A DNA stretch of 64,000 nt, taken from the NCBI RefSeq assembly GCF_046054165.1, contig NZ_JBFNXK010000001.1, forward strand, positions 442,166 to 506,165, read 5' to 3'. The first letter of the stretch is position 1, and each line of letters starts with the position of its first letter. Source of the stretch: Celerinatantimonas sp046054165. Lineage in GTDB: Bacteria; Pseudomonadota; Gammaproteobacteria; Enterobacterales; Celerinatantimonadaceae. Positions 1-7,241 of this stretch are shown piece by piece. The translations under genes were made by a program, and so were the position numbers. Under the pieces are notes generated by a model. It was not told where the DNA came from. It searched no databases and saw nothing but the letters and a program-made list of their open reading frames with translations.

Positions 1-957
1 CGCCTTGAAACCGCCATGCAGGAATCGTCGGCCTTTTTAAGCCGCATCAACATGCTCGGCGTCACCGAACAATCCGGCGCCTCCGTGATGTTAGGCGTGG
101 GCAGCACCATCGCCAGCCGTACCGACACCACCAAAGCGCGCCGTAATACCCGTGATGTCGCCAGCCTGTCGAGCGACGACTACACCTGTAAAAAAACCGA
201 CTACGACACCCACGTCACCTACGCCCTGCTCGATGCCTGGGCGAAATTTCCTGACTTTCAGGCACGGCTCTCCAACGCCATCGTTCAGCGTCAGGCGCTC
301 GATCGCATCATGGTCGGCTGGCACGGGACTCAGGCCGCCGCCGATACCGACCGGGAAAAGAACCCGCTGTTGCAGGATGTGAACATCGGTTGGTTGCAGA
401 AGTACCGCAGCAAAGCCAGTGACCGCGTGCTCGATAGCGGCGACAAAAAATCCGGCAACATCCTGCTAGGCGATGGCGGCGATTACGCCAACCTCGATGC
501 CCTCGTTTATGATGCCGTGCAGATGTTGGATCCGTGGTATCGCAAATCACCCGACTTAGTCGCCATCATCGACCGCAACCTCATCCACAGCAAAATGCTG
601 GCGGCCATCGAACGCGGTGCCGCCAGCAACCGTGAAGAACTCGCCGCCGACGAGATCATCACCCGCACCCACATTGGCGGCCTGCCTTACGTGGATGTGC
701 CGCACTTCCCGGATGGCGTGGTCATGGTCACCAGCCTCAAAAACCTCTCCATCTACTGGCAGGAAGGTGCGCGCCGCCGCTTAATCCGTGAGGAACCGGA
801 GTGGGACCGCATCGCCACCTATGAATCCAGTAACGATGCCTACGTGATTGAAGACTTTGGCCTCGGCGCCGTCGTCGAAAACATCCAGCGCATGGACCAA
901 CTCGACGACAACGGTGAAGCCAGCGCAGGCGAAGCCACTACCGAACAAGGAGCCTAA
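1..957 (+). CDS. N: Major capsid protein, P2 gpN family (5' partial)
   Basis: This is the main head shell protein of a P2-like phage. The frame is open back to base 1 (it reads R-L-E-T-A before the first Met at 16), so the true start lies outside the window. Family landmarks are visible: MQESSAFL near the start, a WLQKYR motif, GGDYANLDALVYDA, and a C-terminal run on YES...YVIEDFGLGAVVENI, all at the spacing known for gpN. P2 gpN is about 357 residues and is cleaved by the gpO protease. About 318 codons are present here, so only about 40 are missing. The stop is followed 3 bases later by gene M, as in P2. Confidence 0.95.
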   Translation, partial: RLETAMQESSAFLSRINMLGVTEQSGASVMLGVGSTIASRTDTTKARRNTRDVASLSSDDYTCKKTDYDTHVTYALLDAWAKFPDFQARLSNAIVQRQALDRIMVGWHGTQAAADTDREKNPLLQDVNIGWLQKYRSKASDRVLDSGDKKSGNILLGDGGDYANLDALVYDAVQMLDPWYRKSPDLVAIIDRNLIHSKMLAAIERGAASNREELAADEIITRTHIGGLPYVDVPHFPDGVVMVTSLKNLSIYWQEGARRRLIREEPEWDRIATYESSNDAYVIEDFGLGAVVENIQRMDQLDDNGEASAGEATTEQGA

Positions 958-960
958 CCG

Positions 961-1638
961 ATGTTAACACTGGCTCAACGTAACCAGCGCCGCAAACAGG
1001 CCGCCCAAGCGGCGGCCACCGATGCGCCCATCATGGACGGAGCAACCCCGTACGAACTGCAGCTGATGCAACTCAAACAAGATCAACTGCGGCTCAAACA
1101 GATCCAATCCGCCCAGGGCAAAGCCAAACTCAAAGCCAAATTGCTGCCCGCCTATCAGCCCTACATCCAAGGCGTGCTACAAAGCGGCACCGGCGCACAG
1201 GATGAAATCGTCACCACCATCATGCTCTGGCATATCGACGCCGGTGATTACCCAAGCGCTCTGCCCATTGCCCAATACGTGCTGGAGCATGGCTTAAAAA
1301 TGCCCGACCGCTTCGCCCGAACCAGCGCGTGCGTGGTCGCCGAAGAAGTCAGCGATGCCGCCCTTAACCAGCTCAAACAGGGCCAACCGTTTAGCCGCGA
1401 ACTACTCGAGCAAACCGAGCAGATCACCCACAGCCATGACATGCCGGATGAAGTCCGCGCCAAACTGCATTTGGCCTTGGGCAAACTCTGGCTGGCACAG
1501 GGCGAGCAACAAAACGATGCAGCGGCACTGCAAACCGCTGTTGATGAACTCACGACCGCCATCAGCCTGCATGACCGCTGCGGTGGCAAAAAAGATTTAG
1601 AACGAGCCGAACGTTTACTCAAAAACTTCGGCCGCTAA
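961..1638 (+). CDS. M: Terminase small/endonuclease subunit, P2 gpM family
   Basis: This is the partner of the P2 large terminase (gpP) in cutting cos ends and packaging DNA. The 225-residue product matches gpM in layout: a basic, Gln-rich N-terminus; an LLP..PYIQGVL...GAQDEIVTTIMLWHIDAGDYP block at about residues 60-95; and the MPDEVRAKLH motif near residue 160. It starts 3 bases after the capsid stop, consistent with one late transcript. Next is an unusual 109-base gap with a large inverted repeat before gene L. Confidence 0.93.
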   Translation: MLTLAQRNQRRKQAAQAAATDAPIMDGATPYELQLMQLKQDQLRLKQIQSAQGKAKLKAKLLPAYQPYIQGVLQSGTGAQDEIVTTIMLWHIDAGDYPSALPIAQYVLEHGLKMPDRFARTSACVVAEEVSDAALNQLKQGQPFSRELLEQTEQITHSHDMPDEVRAKLHLALGKLWLAQGEQQNDAAALQTAVDELTTAISLHDRCGGKKDLERAERLLKNFGR

Positions 1639-1657
1639 ACCGAGTGACTCACGCACC

Positions 1658-1727
1658 CCGGCGGCCCGAATGAGCCCGTTGGCCAAGCCTACATGGCAAC
1701 CCCAACCGGCTTCATTCGGTCACCGCC
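1658..1727. promoter_or_regulatory. Long imperfect stem-loop between M and L
   Basis: Paired blocks nest in order: CGGCGG (1658-1663) with CCGCCG (1722-1727); CGAATGA (1666-1672) with TCATTCG (1711-1717); GCCCGTTGG (1673-1681) with CCAACCGGC (1701-1709, one mismatch). The loop is about 19 bases. No T-tract follows, so it is not a typical terminator. It ends just before the AAGGAG ribosome site of gene L. It could be an RNA processing or stability element in the late transcript. Confidence 0.6.
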
Positions 1728-1747
1728 GACCTCACAAGGAGTAGCGC

Positions 1748-2212
1748 ATGACGTTAATAGCCAACGGCGACCAAAACGCCAGCGGAACCACCATCGCCAA
1801 TGATGGTTTCTTTCCCGATATCAACAGCGCCCGCATGCGCGCCGCCATGCGCCTTGATAGCGCCATCAGCGATGAGCGACTCACCGAGTCCATCGTCGCC
1901 GCCATGCTCAGCGTAAACCACGAACTGGCCAGCTACGCCATGAACGCCCAAGCCAACGGCTACAGCAACCTCAAAGCCGTTCCGGATTCGCCCATCAACG
2001 GCACCACTCGCCCCATCTGGCTTTATCGCCGCGCCGTTTACTGCACCGCAGCCGCCGAACTCACCGAGCACTACCGCAGCTACGATGCCTCCGGTAAAGG
2101 CCTAGATGAAGCCGAAGTGTTGAGCTACAGCATCGATGAATACCGCCGCGATGCCCGCTGGGCGATTCGCGATCTACTGGGTGCGCCCCGCTCTACGGTC
2201 GACCTGTTATGA
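1748..2212 (+). CDS. L: Head completion/stabilisation protein, P2 gpL family
   Basis: gpL helps close the P2 head at the connector before tail joining. The 154-residue product sits at the exact P2 position (after M, before X) and has family features: an N-terminal FFPDI segment, an R..MRLD block, a RAVYCTAAAELTEHYRSYD segment at about residues 98-115 and a DEYRRDARWAIRDLLG tail. The ribosome site AAGGAG lies 8 bases before the ATG. Its last codons overlap the ATG of gene X by four bases, indicating translational coupling. Confidence 0.9.
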   Translation: MTLIANGDQNASGTTIANDGFFPDINSARMRAAMRLDSAISDERLTESIVAAMLSVNHELASYAMNAQANGYSNLKAVPDSPINGTTRPIWLYRRAVYCTAAAELTEHYRSYDASGKGLDEAEVLSYSIDEYRRDARWAIRDLLGAPRSTVDLL

Positions 2213-2415
2213 CCACCATTCGCAGCCAACAGGGAGACACCGTCGATGCGCTGTGCTGGCGCTACTATGGCCGCACGAGCGCCGTGACCGAAGCCGTGCT
2301 CCAAGCCAACCCCGGCCTGGCAGATTACGGCCCAACCCTGCCCGCCGGACTCACCCTTACCTTGCCCGAGCGGGTTGTCCAACCCTCAACAGCACAGGTT
2401 CAACTATGGGAATAA
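2209..2415 (+). CDS. X: Tail protein X, P2 gpX family (LysM-like)
   Basis: This small protein (68 residues) carries a single LysM-like fold with the signature QGDTVDALCWRYYGRT, then VLQANPGLADYGPTLPAG and a terminal LWE, all conserved in P2 gpX. In P2 it is needed for tail assembly; a structural role at the tail terminus is proposed for the family. It overlaps L by four bases and the holin start by ten bases, so the genes are translated as a chain. Confidence 0.95.
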   Translation: MTTIRSQQGDTVDALCWRYYGRTSAVTEAVLQANPGLADYGPTLPAGLTLTLPERVVQPSTAQVQLWE

Positions 2416-2747
2416 AACACCGCATGAACATGTCTCATGACCCCGAAAAGTGGGCGTGGTTCGCCAACTTTTTACACACCAACTGGCCCTCGTTTTACGC
2501 GGGGATTTTAGCCTTCTTAATCGCTCTGATGCGCATCGGCTACAGCGGCGGCAAGCTGCGCCAATACACCTTTGAAGCGCCGCTTTGCGGGCTACTGGGG
2601 ATTGCCAGCTCCTACGCCCTCACAAGCCTTGGCCTGCCGAGTGCCGCAGCCGGTGGCGTAGCCTCACTGGTGGGGCTATTCGGCATCGAAACCTGCCGCA
2701 CACTGGCGCTGGCCGTCATCAACAACAAACTGGGAGTGAAAAAATGA
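2406..2747 (+). CDS. Phage holin (membrane pore former)
   Basis: The first gene of the lysis cassette. The frame is open further upstream, but the sensible start is ATG 2406 (or 2424), giving 113 residues. Hydrophobic segments at about residues 30-48, 63-80 and 84-100 fit a three-helix holin, and the tail NNKLGVKK is basic as in holins. It sits between X and the muramidase, the place of the holin (Y) in P2. The sequence looks closer to the lambda-type/HP1 holin groups than to P2 gpY, so only the role is assigned. Its stop overlaps the endolysin start (ATGA). Confidence 0.82.
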   Translation: MGIKHRMNMSHDPEKWAWFANFLHTNWPSFYAGILAFLIALMRIGYSGGKLRQYTFEAPLCGLLGIASSYALTSLGLPSAAAGGVASLVGLFGIETCRTLALAVINNKLGVKK

Positions 2748-3541
2748 AACGAGGCGACCGCGGCGCCAATGTGCGCCAACTGCAGCAGTTGCTCAAACAA
2801 GCCGGATTCGTCCTCAAAGTCGATGGCGACTATGGCGAAAACACCGAAAAGGCCGTGCTGCACTACCAAAAACGACACGATTTAGTGCCAGACGGCTGCG
2901 CCGGAGCAAAAACCCTTACCGCGCTGAAAGGCGGCAACACCGACAAATACCTCAAGCTGCCCACCTTGCGACAGGGGGCGCGTCAACTGGGCGTGCCCTT
3001 AGCGGCAGTGCTAGCGGTGAACGAGGTCGAATCCCGCGGCTGCGGCTTTGATGCCAAAGGCCGACCAGTGATTTTATTTGAACGCCACATCATGTATCGG
3101 CGATTGCAGGCCAAAGGCATGCGCCAGCAACAGCTCGACGCACTGGCCGCCAAAGAGCCCAACTTAGTCAACGCCGAAGCCGGCGGTTACTTAGGCGGGG
3201 AAGATGAATGGCAGCGCTTAGAACAGGCCAAACAAATCGATGAAAGCTGCGCCATCGAAGCGGCCAGCTGGGGCCTGTTCCAGATTATGGGTGAACACTG
3301 GCAGCGTTTGGGCTACGACAGTGCGCAAGACTGGCAAACTCAGATGCAAACCAGCGAAGCCAGCCAGTTCCTTGCCTTTAGCCGCTTTATCAAAGCCAAC
3401 CATCCGCTGCTCACCGCCCTGCGCAGCCAACATTGGGCGGTATTCGCCAAAGGCTATAACGGCCCCAGTTACCAGCGCAACGCCTACGATGCCAAACTGG
3501 CGCGCGCCTATAACCACTACCTGACGAGCATCCGCGCATGA
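2744..3541 (+). CDS. Endolysin: peptidoglycan-binding domain plus N-acetylmuramidase (DUF3380)
   Basis: This enzyme degrades the cell wall at lysis. I chose ATG 2744, which overlaps the holin stop, giving 265 residues. Residues 1-62 form a PG_binding_1 domain (GDRGANVRQLQQLL, then DGDYGENTEKAVLHYQ). Residues about 75-262 match the DUF3380 N-acetylmuramidase family, with NEVESRGCGF containing the likely catalytic Glu, ILFERHIMYRRL, an ASWGLFQIMG segment and a YNGPSY motif. This two-domain lysozyme differs from P2 gpK, so the lysis module is a mosaic. There is no secretion signal, so export depends on the holin. Confidence 0.93.
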   Translation: MKRGDRGANVRQLQQLLKQAGFVLKVDGDYGENTEKAVLHYQKRHDLVPDGCAGAKTLTALKGGNTDKYLKLPTLRQGARQLGVPLAAVLAVNEVESRGCGFDAKGRPVILFERHIMYRRLQAKGMRQQQLDALAAKEPNLVNAEAGGYLGGEDEWQRLEQAKQIDESCAIEAASWGLFQIMGEHWQRLGYDSAQDWQTQMQTSEASQFLAFSRFIKANHPLLTALRSQHWAVFAKGYNGPSYQRNAYDAKLARAYNHYLTSIRA

Positions 3542-3882
3542 TCAACAAATACCTCATCGGCGGTTTACTGCTGGCCGCCGTGGCTTTGGCACTGCAACAG
3601 TGGCGCATTACCGCCGCCCAATCCAAGGCCGACCACTACCAGCAGCGCGCCCAAACCCTCAGTACCAATTACAACCAGGCACAACAGGTGATCACCACCA
3701 TGCAACAGCAGATGGCGGCGCAGCTTAAGGCGCAAAATAAGCTCAACCAACAACTGGCCACGCTCAAACAAAGCGCCAATGACCAGCAAAATAAACTGAC
3801 CGAGGCCCTTCATGCCGACACCGAACTTAAACATTGGGCTGACCAGCCTCTGCCTGCTGCAGCTCGCCGCCTGCTCTTTTGA
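3538..3882 (+). CDS. Inner-membrane spanin, Rz/LysB-like
   Basis: It begins at an ATGA overlap with the endolysin stop. The 114-residue product has one N-terminal transmembrane helix (about residues 5-22) and then a Gln/Asn/Lys-rich periplasmic coiled coil, the i-spanin plan. Inner and outer spanins together fuse the two membranes at the last step of lysis. The Rz1 partner is encoded in another frame inside the 3' end of this gene, which supports the call strongly. Confidence 0.88.
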   Translation: MINKYLIGGLLLAAVALALQQWRITAAQSKADHYQQRAQTLSTNYNQAQQVITTMQQQMAAQLKAQNKLNQQLATLKQSANDQQNKLTEALHADTELKHWADQPLPAAARRLLF

Positions 3883-4111
3883 GCCCCCGGTCACCCCAGC
3901 GCCCATCGTGGTGATGCACGCCGCGCCCAGCGTCGCGCCGTGTGAGCGGCCCTCGCCTGCGATAAAAACCAATGGCGACCTGCTCAAAGCCTATCTGGCC
4001 AGCCAAAGCGCGCTACGCCAGTGCGCCGCCAAAGTCGACGCCATCATCCGTGATGCCCAAAAAGCCGAGCAGCCCAGCGCCAAGGAACCCACCGATGCAA
4101 AAACTCACTGA
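3812..4111 (+). CDS. Outer-membrane spanin lipoprotein, Rz1/LysC-like
   Basis: It starts inside the Rz gene in a different frame, the classical embedded arrangement. A short signal peptide ends in the lipobox L-A-A-C, with Cys21 as the likely lipidated residue, followed by a Pro-rich stretch (EPPVTPAPIV). At 99 residues it is longer than lambda Rz1 and carries an extra helical tail. Its 3' end overlaps the start of gene R by 17 bases. Confidence 0.85.
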   Translation: MPTPNLNIGLTSLCLLQLAACSFEPPVTPAPIVVMHAAPSVAPCERPSPAIKTNGDLLKAYLASQSALRQCAAKVDAIIRDAQKAEQPSAKEPTDAKTH

Positions 4112-4577
4112 CCTGCGCCGCCATCTACTCAGCCGCCTGCCGGAGCTGAAACAAAACCCCGAGCAACTGCTACTGTTTATCGAACGCGGCCATCTGTGCG
4201 CTACCGCCCACTACAGCCGATCATTTGAATACCGCTACACCGCCACCGTGATCATCACTCACTTTGCCAGCTCCTTAGATGCCTTCACCATCGCCCTGTT
4301 TGACTGGCTGCGCGTCAACCAGAGTGAACTGATGACCAACAGCGATAAACGCGAAGCCATCGAATTTGAAGCGGAAATCCTAGACAACCAGCACGTCGAC
4401 CTGATGCTGCAACTGCCGCTGACCGAATCCGTGACCGTCACCGAAACCGACCAAGGCTGGCAGGTCGAACACCTTGCCGAACCGCAGCTCGAGGAACAGC
4501 TGCCCAGCGACAGCCCACTGACGCTCATCGACAACACCGGCCAACCGATTACCACCTGGAACAATCATGGAGAATGA
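4095..4577 (+). CDS. R: Tail completion protein, P2 gpR family
   Basis: gpR is one of two P2 tail completion proteins acting at the head-proximal end of the tail. The open frame extends upstream, but the family start is MQKLTDLRRHL at 4095, giving 160 residues. Conserved blocks are the SFEYRYTATVIITHF segment at about residues 45-60, DWLRVNQ...MTN, and an acidic C-terminus. Gene S starts 10 bases before its end. Confidence 0.9.
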   Translation: MQKLTDLRRHLLSRLPELKQNPEQLLLFIERGHLCATAHYSRSFEYRYTATVIITHFASSLDAFTIALFDWLRVNQSELMTNSDKREAIEFEAEILDNQHVDLMLQLPLTESVTVTETDQGWQVEHLAEPQLEEQLPSDSPLTLIDNTGQPITTWNNHGE

Positions 4578-4986
4578 CCTCACCGCCCTTGAAGACTGGG
4601 CCGCCCCCATTCTCAATAAGTTAGAGCCGCGCGAACGGCGCAAACGCCTGCGCCAACTGGGCCAGCAGATCCGCAAACAACAACAGCAACGCATCAGCGC
4701 CCAGCAAAACCCCGATGGCACGCCCTTTGCCCCGCGCAAAGGCCGCATCAAGCGCAAAATGTTTACCAAGCTCAAGCAGTCAAAATGGATGAAGGTGGAA
4801 GTGACCGATGAAGCAGTCAGCGTCGGCTACAGCGGCCGCGTGGGACGCATTGCCCGAATTCATCAGTATGGACTCACCGATAAACCGGCTCCGAAGAGTC
4901 GGTCGATTCGGTATCAGAAGAGGAAGGTGTTGGGGATTGGGGAAATAGACCTAAACAACATGGTTACTTACAACTTATTAAAGTAA
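4567..4986 (+). CDS. S: Tail completion protein, P2 gpS family
   Basis: This protein acts in tail completion with gpR. The 139-residue protein shows the family core: LEPRERRKRLRQLGQQIRKQQQQRI, then NPDGTPFAPRK, KMFTKLKQ, and GRVGRIARIHQYGL. Base composition drops sharply at about 4940, and the last 15 residues are AT-rich coding. The 3' end overlaps by 19 bases the tail of an opposing cargo gene. The original C-terminus may have been replaced when the cargo entered. Confidence 0.9.
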   Translation: MENDLTALEDWAAPILNKLEPRERRKRLRQLGQQIRKQQQQRISAQQNPDGTPFAPRKGRIKRKMFTKLKQSKWMKVEVTDEAVSVGYSGRVGRIARIHQYGLTDKPAPKSRSIRYQKRKVLGIGEIDLNNMVTYNLLK

Positions 4987-5660
4987 TCCTGAATTTGCTC
5001 AGATAAGTGCTCGTAAACATAATCAATTTTTTCAAATGTTTTAGTATTTATGTTATGCAACACAGTACGATACCGTTCTCGTTCTTTTTGTAAGAATTCT
5101 TTCTTCTTATCACTAGGATTATTGAAATAATAATCTTGAGTCGACATTATCTCATCATGCTCAAACTTAAAATCTCTTATTTCCCAGAATACATCCTTTA
5201 GGTGGTTAAAGACAAAATCATAAATGGATACAGGAATCCAAGGTCTAGACTGCTTCATCACTGTAAAAAATTCATACACATCATCAGCCCATTCGTTATC
5301 TGATACATTTTCAATTTTTTGATCTGGAGTCCTAATTTCTAGCTTCGAACGCTCGCCGATTCGAGCTACTAATTCGTTTACCTTCGTTAAAGTCTCTATG
5401 ACTTTTTGAGTGTATAGTTCTTTTTTGATTCGGTAATCTATATTTGGTTTACTTAAATTATTTTTTATACTTTCGATTGACCTTGCTAACTGTTCCTGTT
5501 GTTCACGAATTATCGGAAAATTTTTGTTATTCGCCTTATTAAATCCAGACTGCTGAAATTCTGATTTAATTTTATTGATAATTGAATTTTTTATTAAAAA
5601 AATCAAAATAGGAACCAGCACAATATATATTGTGCTAATTATAAATTGAAATCCACTCAT
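4968..5660 (-). CDS. Unknown membrane-anchored coiled-coil protein (cargo)
   Basis: I do not recognise this 230-residue protein. It has one N-terminal hydrophobic helix (about residues 5-24), then a charged, mainly helical region with coiled-coil character (about 30-110), and a helical, acidic C-terminus. The topology suggests a membrane-tethered cytoplasmic protein. It is the second gene of a leftward pair, starting 6 bases after the stop of the 345-residue gene. It is strongly AT-rich compared with the tail genes, a sign of transfer. Its position in the S-V interval fits a lysogenic conversion or phage-exclusion gene, but no domain supports a specific activity. Confidence 0.75.
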   Translation of the reverse strand: MSGFQFIISTIYIVLVPILIFLIKNSIINKIKSEFQQSGFNKANNKNFPIIREQQEQLARSIESIKNNLSKPNIDYRIKKELYTQKVIETLTKVNELVARIGERSKLEIRTPDQKIENVSDNEWADDVYEFFTVMKQSRPWIPVSIYDFVFNHLKDVFWEIRDFKFEHDEIMSTQDYYFNNPSDKKKEFLQKERERYRTVLHNINTKTFEKIDYVYEHLSEQIQDYFNKL

Positions 5661-5666
5661 GTAAAA

Positions 5667-6704
5667 TCAGTCCACTATAATATAATCAGAAACTATCTGA
5701 TTGAATTTTTCATCATTTTCTATTTCATTCATAGAAATACTATACTTATATTCTGACGGAATTATTTTATATTCTCTTGATATGGGCTTATCAAATTCAT
5801 TACAATATATAGTAATAAGCATTTCTATAGCTTCTTTAGCATTTATTATCATCGCTCCAGGTATTCTACAATATGTTCCTGCCTGTAATTCTCCAATATT
5901 CCATCTTTTTATAAACGTTGGGTTTTTCAGCATACTTACATAATTTATTTCTGATGGCGAGTTCAATATATTTGCATACATATATGATATATCTCTTTTC
6001 TCTGGCACTTCAGGGTTATAATCATCTGTCGGTATACATGAAAATATATCAGATAATTCTTCATTACTTTCTGAAAAAAACTCAACTTCTAAAGAAATAC
6101 CAGTCCCTAATTTTTTACCTTTATTTTCTATCTTAAAAAAAATAATCTCTGCACCGCCATAAATTGCTAAAAAAGCAGCTCTCCGCCTAAAAAAATCTTT
6201 ATTATTTTCATTCGAAAAAACAGCCATGTTCAAAAATGAACTATTTGGGTTAAATTCATTATAGTCAGGAACAGTATCAATTTTTGGAGTAAGTATATTA
6301 ATTCTATTAATCTGAATAACATTATCACTAAATGATTGTTCTTCTATATCCAATACATCAGATTCTAAAACAGGTCTATTCTCATATTTAATTAAAATTC
6401 CTTCAATAAATTTATCTGCTGAATGAATTAAAATATAATACACCATAGTTAAAATCAATAAAAGCACACCTAACCAAGCATCTCCACCATTATTTATAGC
6501 GTTTTCTAATAATGGTGATTTCCCCCAAATTTTCTCTATAACATAAACTAGTAAAACTTCATTCAAGCCTACTTGGGAACCAACTATTAATAGCACTGCC
6601 ATTGCAGCACTTATTTTTGCCAGCTTTATTTCAAATGGAAGTTTAAAAATAGAGATTACTCGCTTGACTTTCTTTAAAAAATCAATCAATCGTTCTAAAT
6701 TCAT
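5667..6704 (-). CDS. Unknown two-helix membrane protein (cargo)
   Basis: This is the first gene of the leftward pair; 345 residues. Two hydrophobic segments (about residues 30-47 and 77-95) lie close to the N-terminus. The remaining 240 residues are soluble, with alternating hydrophobic patterns that suggest a beta-rich domain (for example around IIFFKIENKGKKLGTGISLEVEFF). No catalytic motif is visible. A region resembling phage C4/ash antisense-RNA loci lies directly upstream, suggesting control at the RNA level. The operon is AT-rich and runs against the late genes, as prophage-expressed cargo usually does. Confidence 0.75.
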   Translation of the reverse strand: MNLERLIDFLKKVKRVISIFKLPFEIKLAKISAAMAVLLIVGSQVGLNEVLLVYVIEKIWGKSPLLENAINNGGDAWLGVLLLILTMVYYILIHSADKFIEGILIKYENRPVLESDVLDIEEQSFSDNVIQINRINILTPKIDTVPDYNEFNPNSSFLNMAVFSNENNKDFFRRRAAFLAIYGGAEIIFFKIENKGKKLGTGISLEVEFFSESNEELSDIFSCIPTDDYNPEVPEKRDISYMYANILNSPSEINYVSMLKNPTFIKRWNIGELQAGTYCRIPGAMIINAKEAIEMLITIYCNEFDKPISREYKIIPSEYKYSISMNEIENDEKFNQIVSDYIIVD

Positions 6705-6789
6705 GATACTTTCAATCCCAAAACACGTATTGACAATATAAATTGTATATACTAAATTCTCTGTTTACGAGGCGTGACAACCTCTTACA

Positions 6790-6965
6790 AGCGGTTTACC
6801 CGCACCCGATAGCACTGCGGTTTTTTTGTGCCCAAAATTTGTGGGACCGATCGATTTCTATGGTCGGGAGTTCTGCCGAATACAACACCTTCGGGGAATA
6901 GGCAGAGCGGTCTCTTGTAGCCGTTGTCACCCTCCTGACCACCCTTAACGGGCATCGAATAATTT
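6790..6965 (-). ncRNA. Possible C4/ash-like antisense RNA region
   Basis: The minus strand contains the combination CCATAGAAATCGATCGG and a frame reading SMPVKGGQEGDNG and PDHRNRS. I associate both with the ash/Icd-like loci of P4- and P1-type phages, where the C4 (CI) antisense RNA is made. Local complementarities are visible: 6921-6925 with 6947-6951; 6873-6877 with 6901-6905; 6845-6848 with 6862-6865. A GC stem followed by seven T (about 6806-6830, plus strand) could terminate rightward reads. The element lies upstream of the 345-residue membrane gene. Strand and exact ends are uncertain. The minus-strand frame (6785-6997) may be only a by-product of the RNA. Confidence 0.42.
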
Positions 6966-6995
6966 TTGTGTGACAGCAAATACAAGGAGCCAACC

Positions 6996-7214
6996 ATGGC
7001 AAATTATCCCTATCATCTTAGTGAAGATGACTATCGCAAACTCTGTGACATCCGTGACAGCTTAACCCTGACCCAAAGCGCCACCGCTTATATTCCCAAT
7101 GGTCAGGACTACTTCCTCGAACCAGCCCTAGTCACCGCATTCTTAAAAACCATGACGTCTCAAATGACCGACATCCTCGATCACGTCGGCAACCCAGACG
7201 ACACCAAGCACTAA
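6996..7214 (+). CDS. Small phage protein of unknown function
   Basis: This product has 72 residues. I chose ATG 6996 because AAGGAG sits 9 bases upstream; the frame is open further but lacks a site. It is acidic, soluble and predicted helical, with no recognised domain. It is rightward like the late genes and has their codon use (GC-richer than the cargo on both sides), so it probably belongs to the phage backbone. A hairpin terminator follows. Confidence 0.7.
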   Translation: MANYPYHLSEDDYRKLCDIRDSLTLTQSATAYIPNGQDYFLEPALVTAFLKTMTSQMTDILDHVGNPDDTKH

Positions 7215-7221
7215 TTTTCAA

Positions 7222-7241
7222 AGAGCAGCGCAAGCTGCTCT
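7222..7241. terminator. Hairpin between convergent genes
   Basis: AGAGCAGC (7222-7229) pairs with GCTGCTCT (7234-7241) around the tetraloop GCAA. It lies between the ends of the rightward 72-residue gene and the leftward PIN gene, overlapping the PIN gene's stop codon. T-rich flanks are short, so strength is uncertain. Confidence 0.6.

Noticed and set aside
2136..2405. Upstream extension of the holin frame
   Set aside because: It overlaps L and X completely in another frame and has shadow-type composition; the start at 2406 gives a normal holin.
4940..4986. gpS as a broken gene
   Set aside because: The C-terminus is AT-rich and a little short, but the core is complete and the frame ends cleanly, so I call it intact with a possibly replaced tail.
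6785..7002. Minus-strand frames of about 70 codons in the C4/ash-like region
   Set aside because: Two overlapping frames in different phases read the same RNA-type element, with no ribosome site. I treat them as by-products of the RNA, although ash/Icd-like proteins are annotated in other phages.
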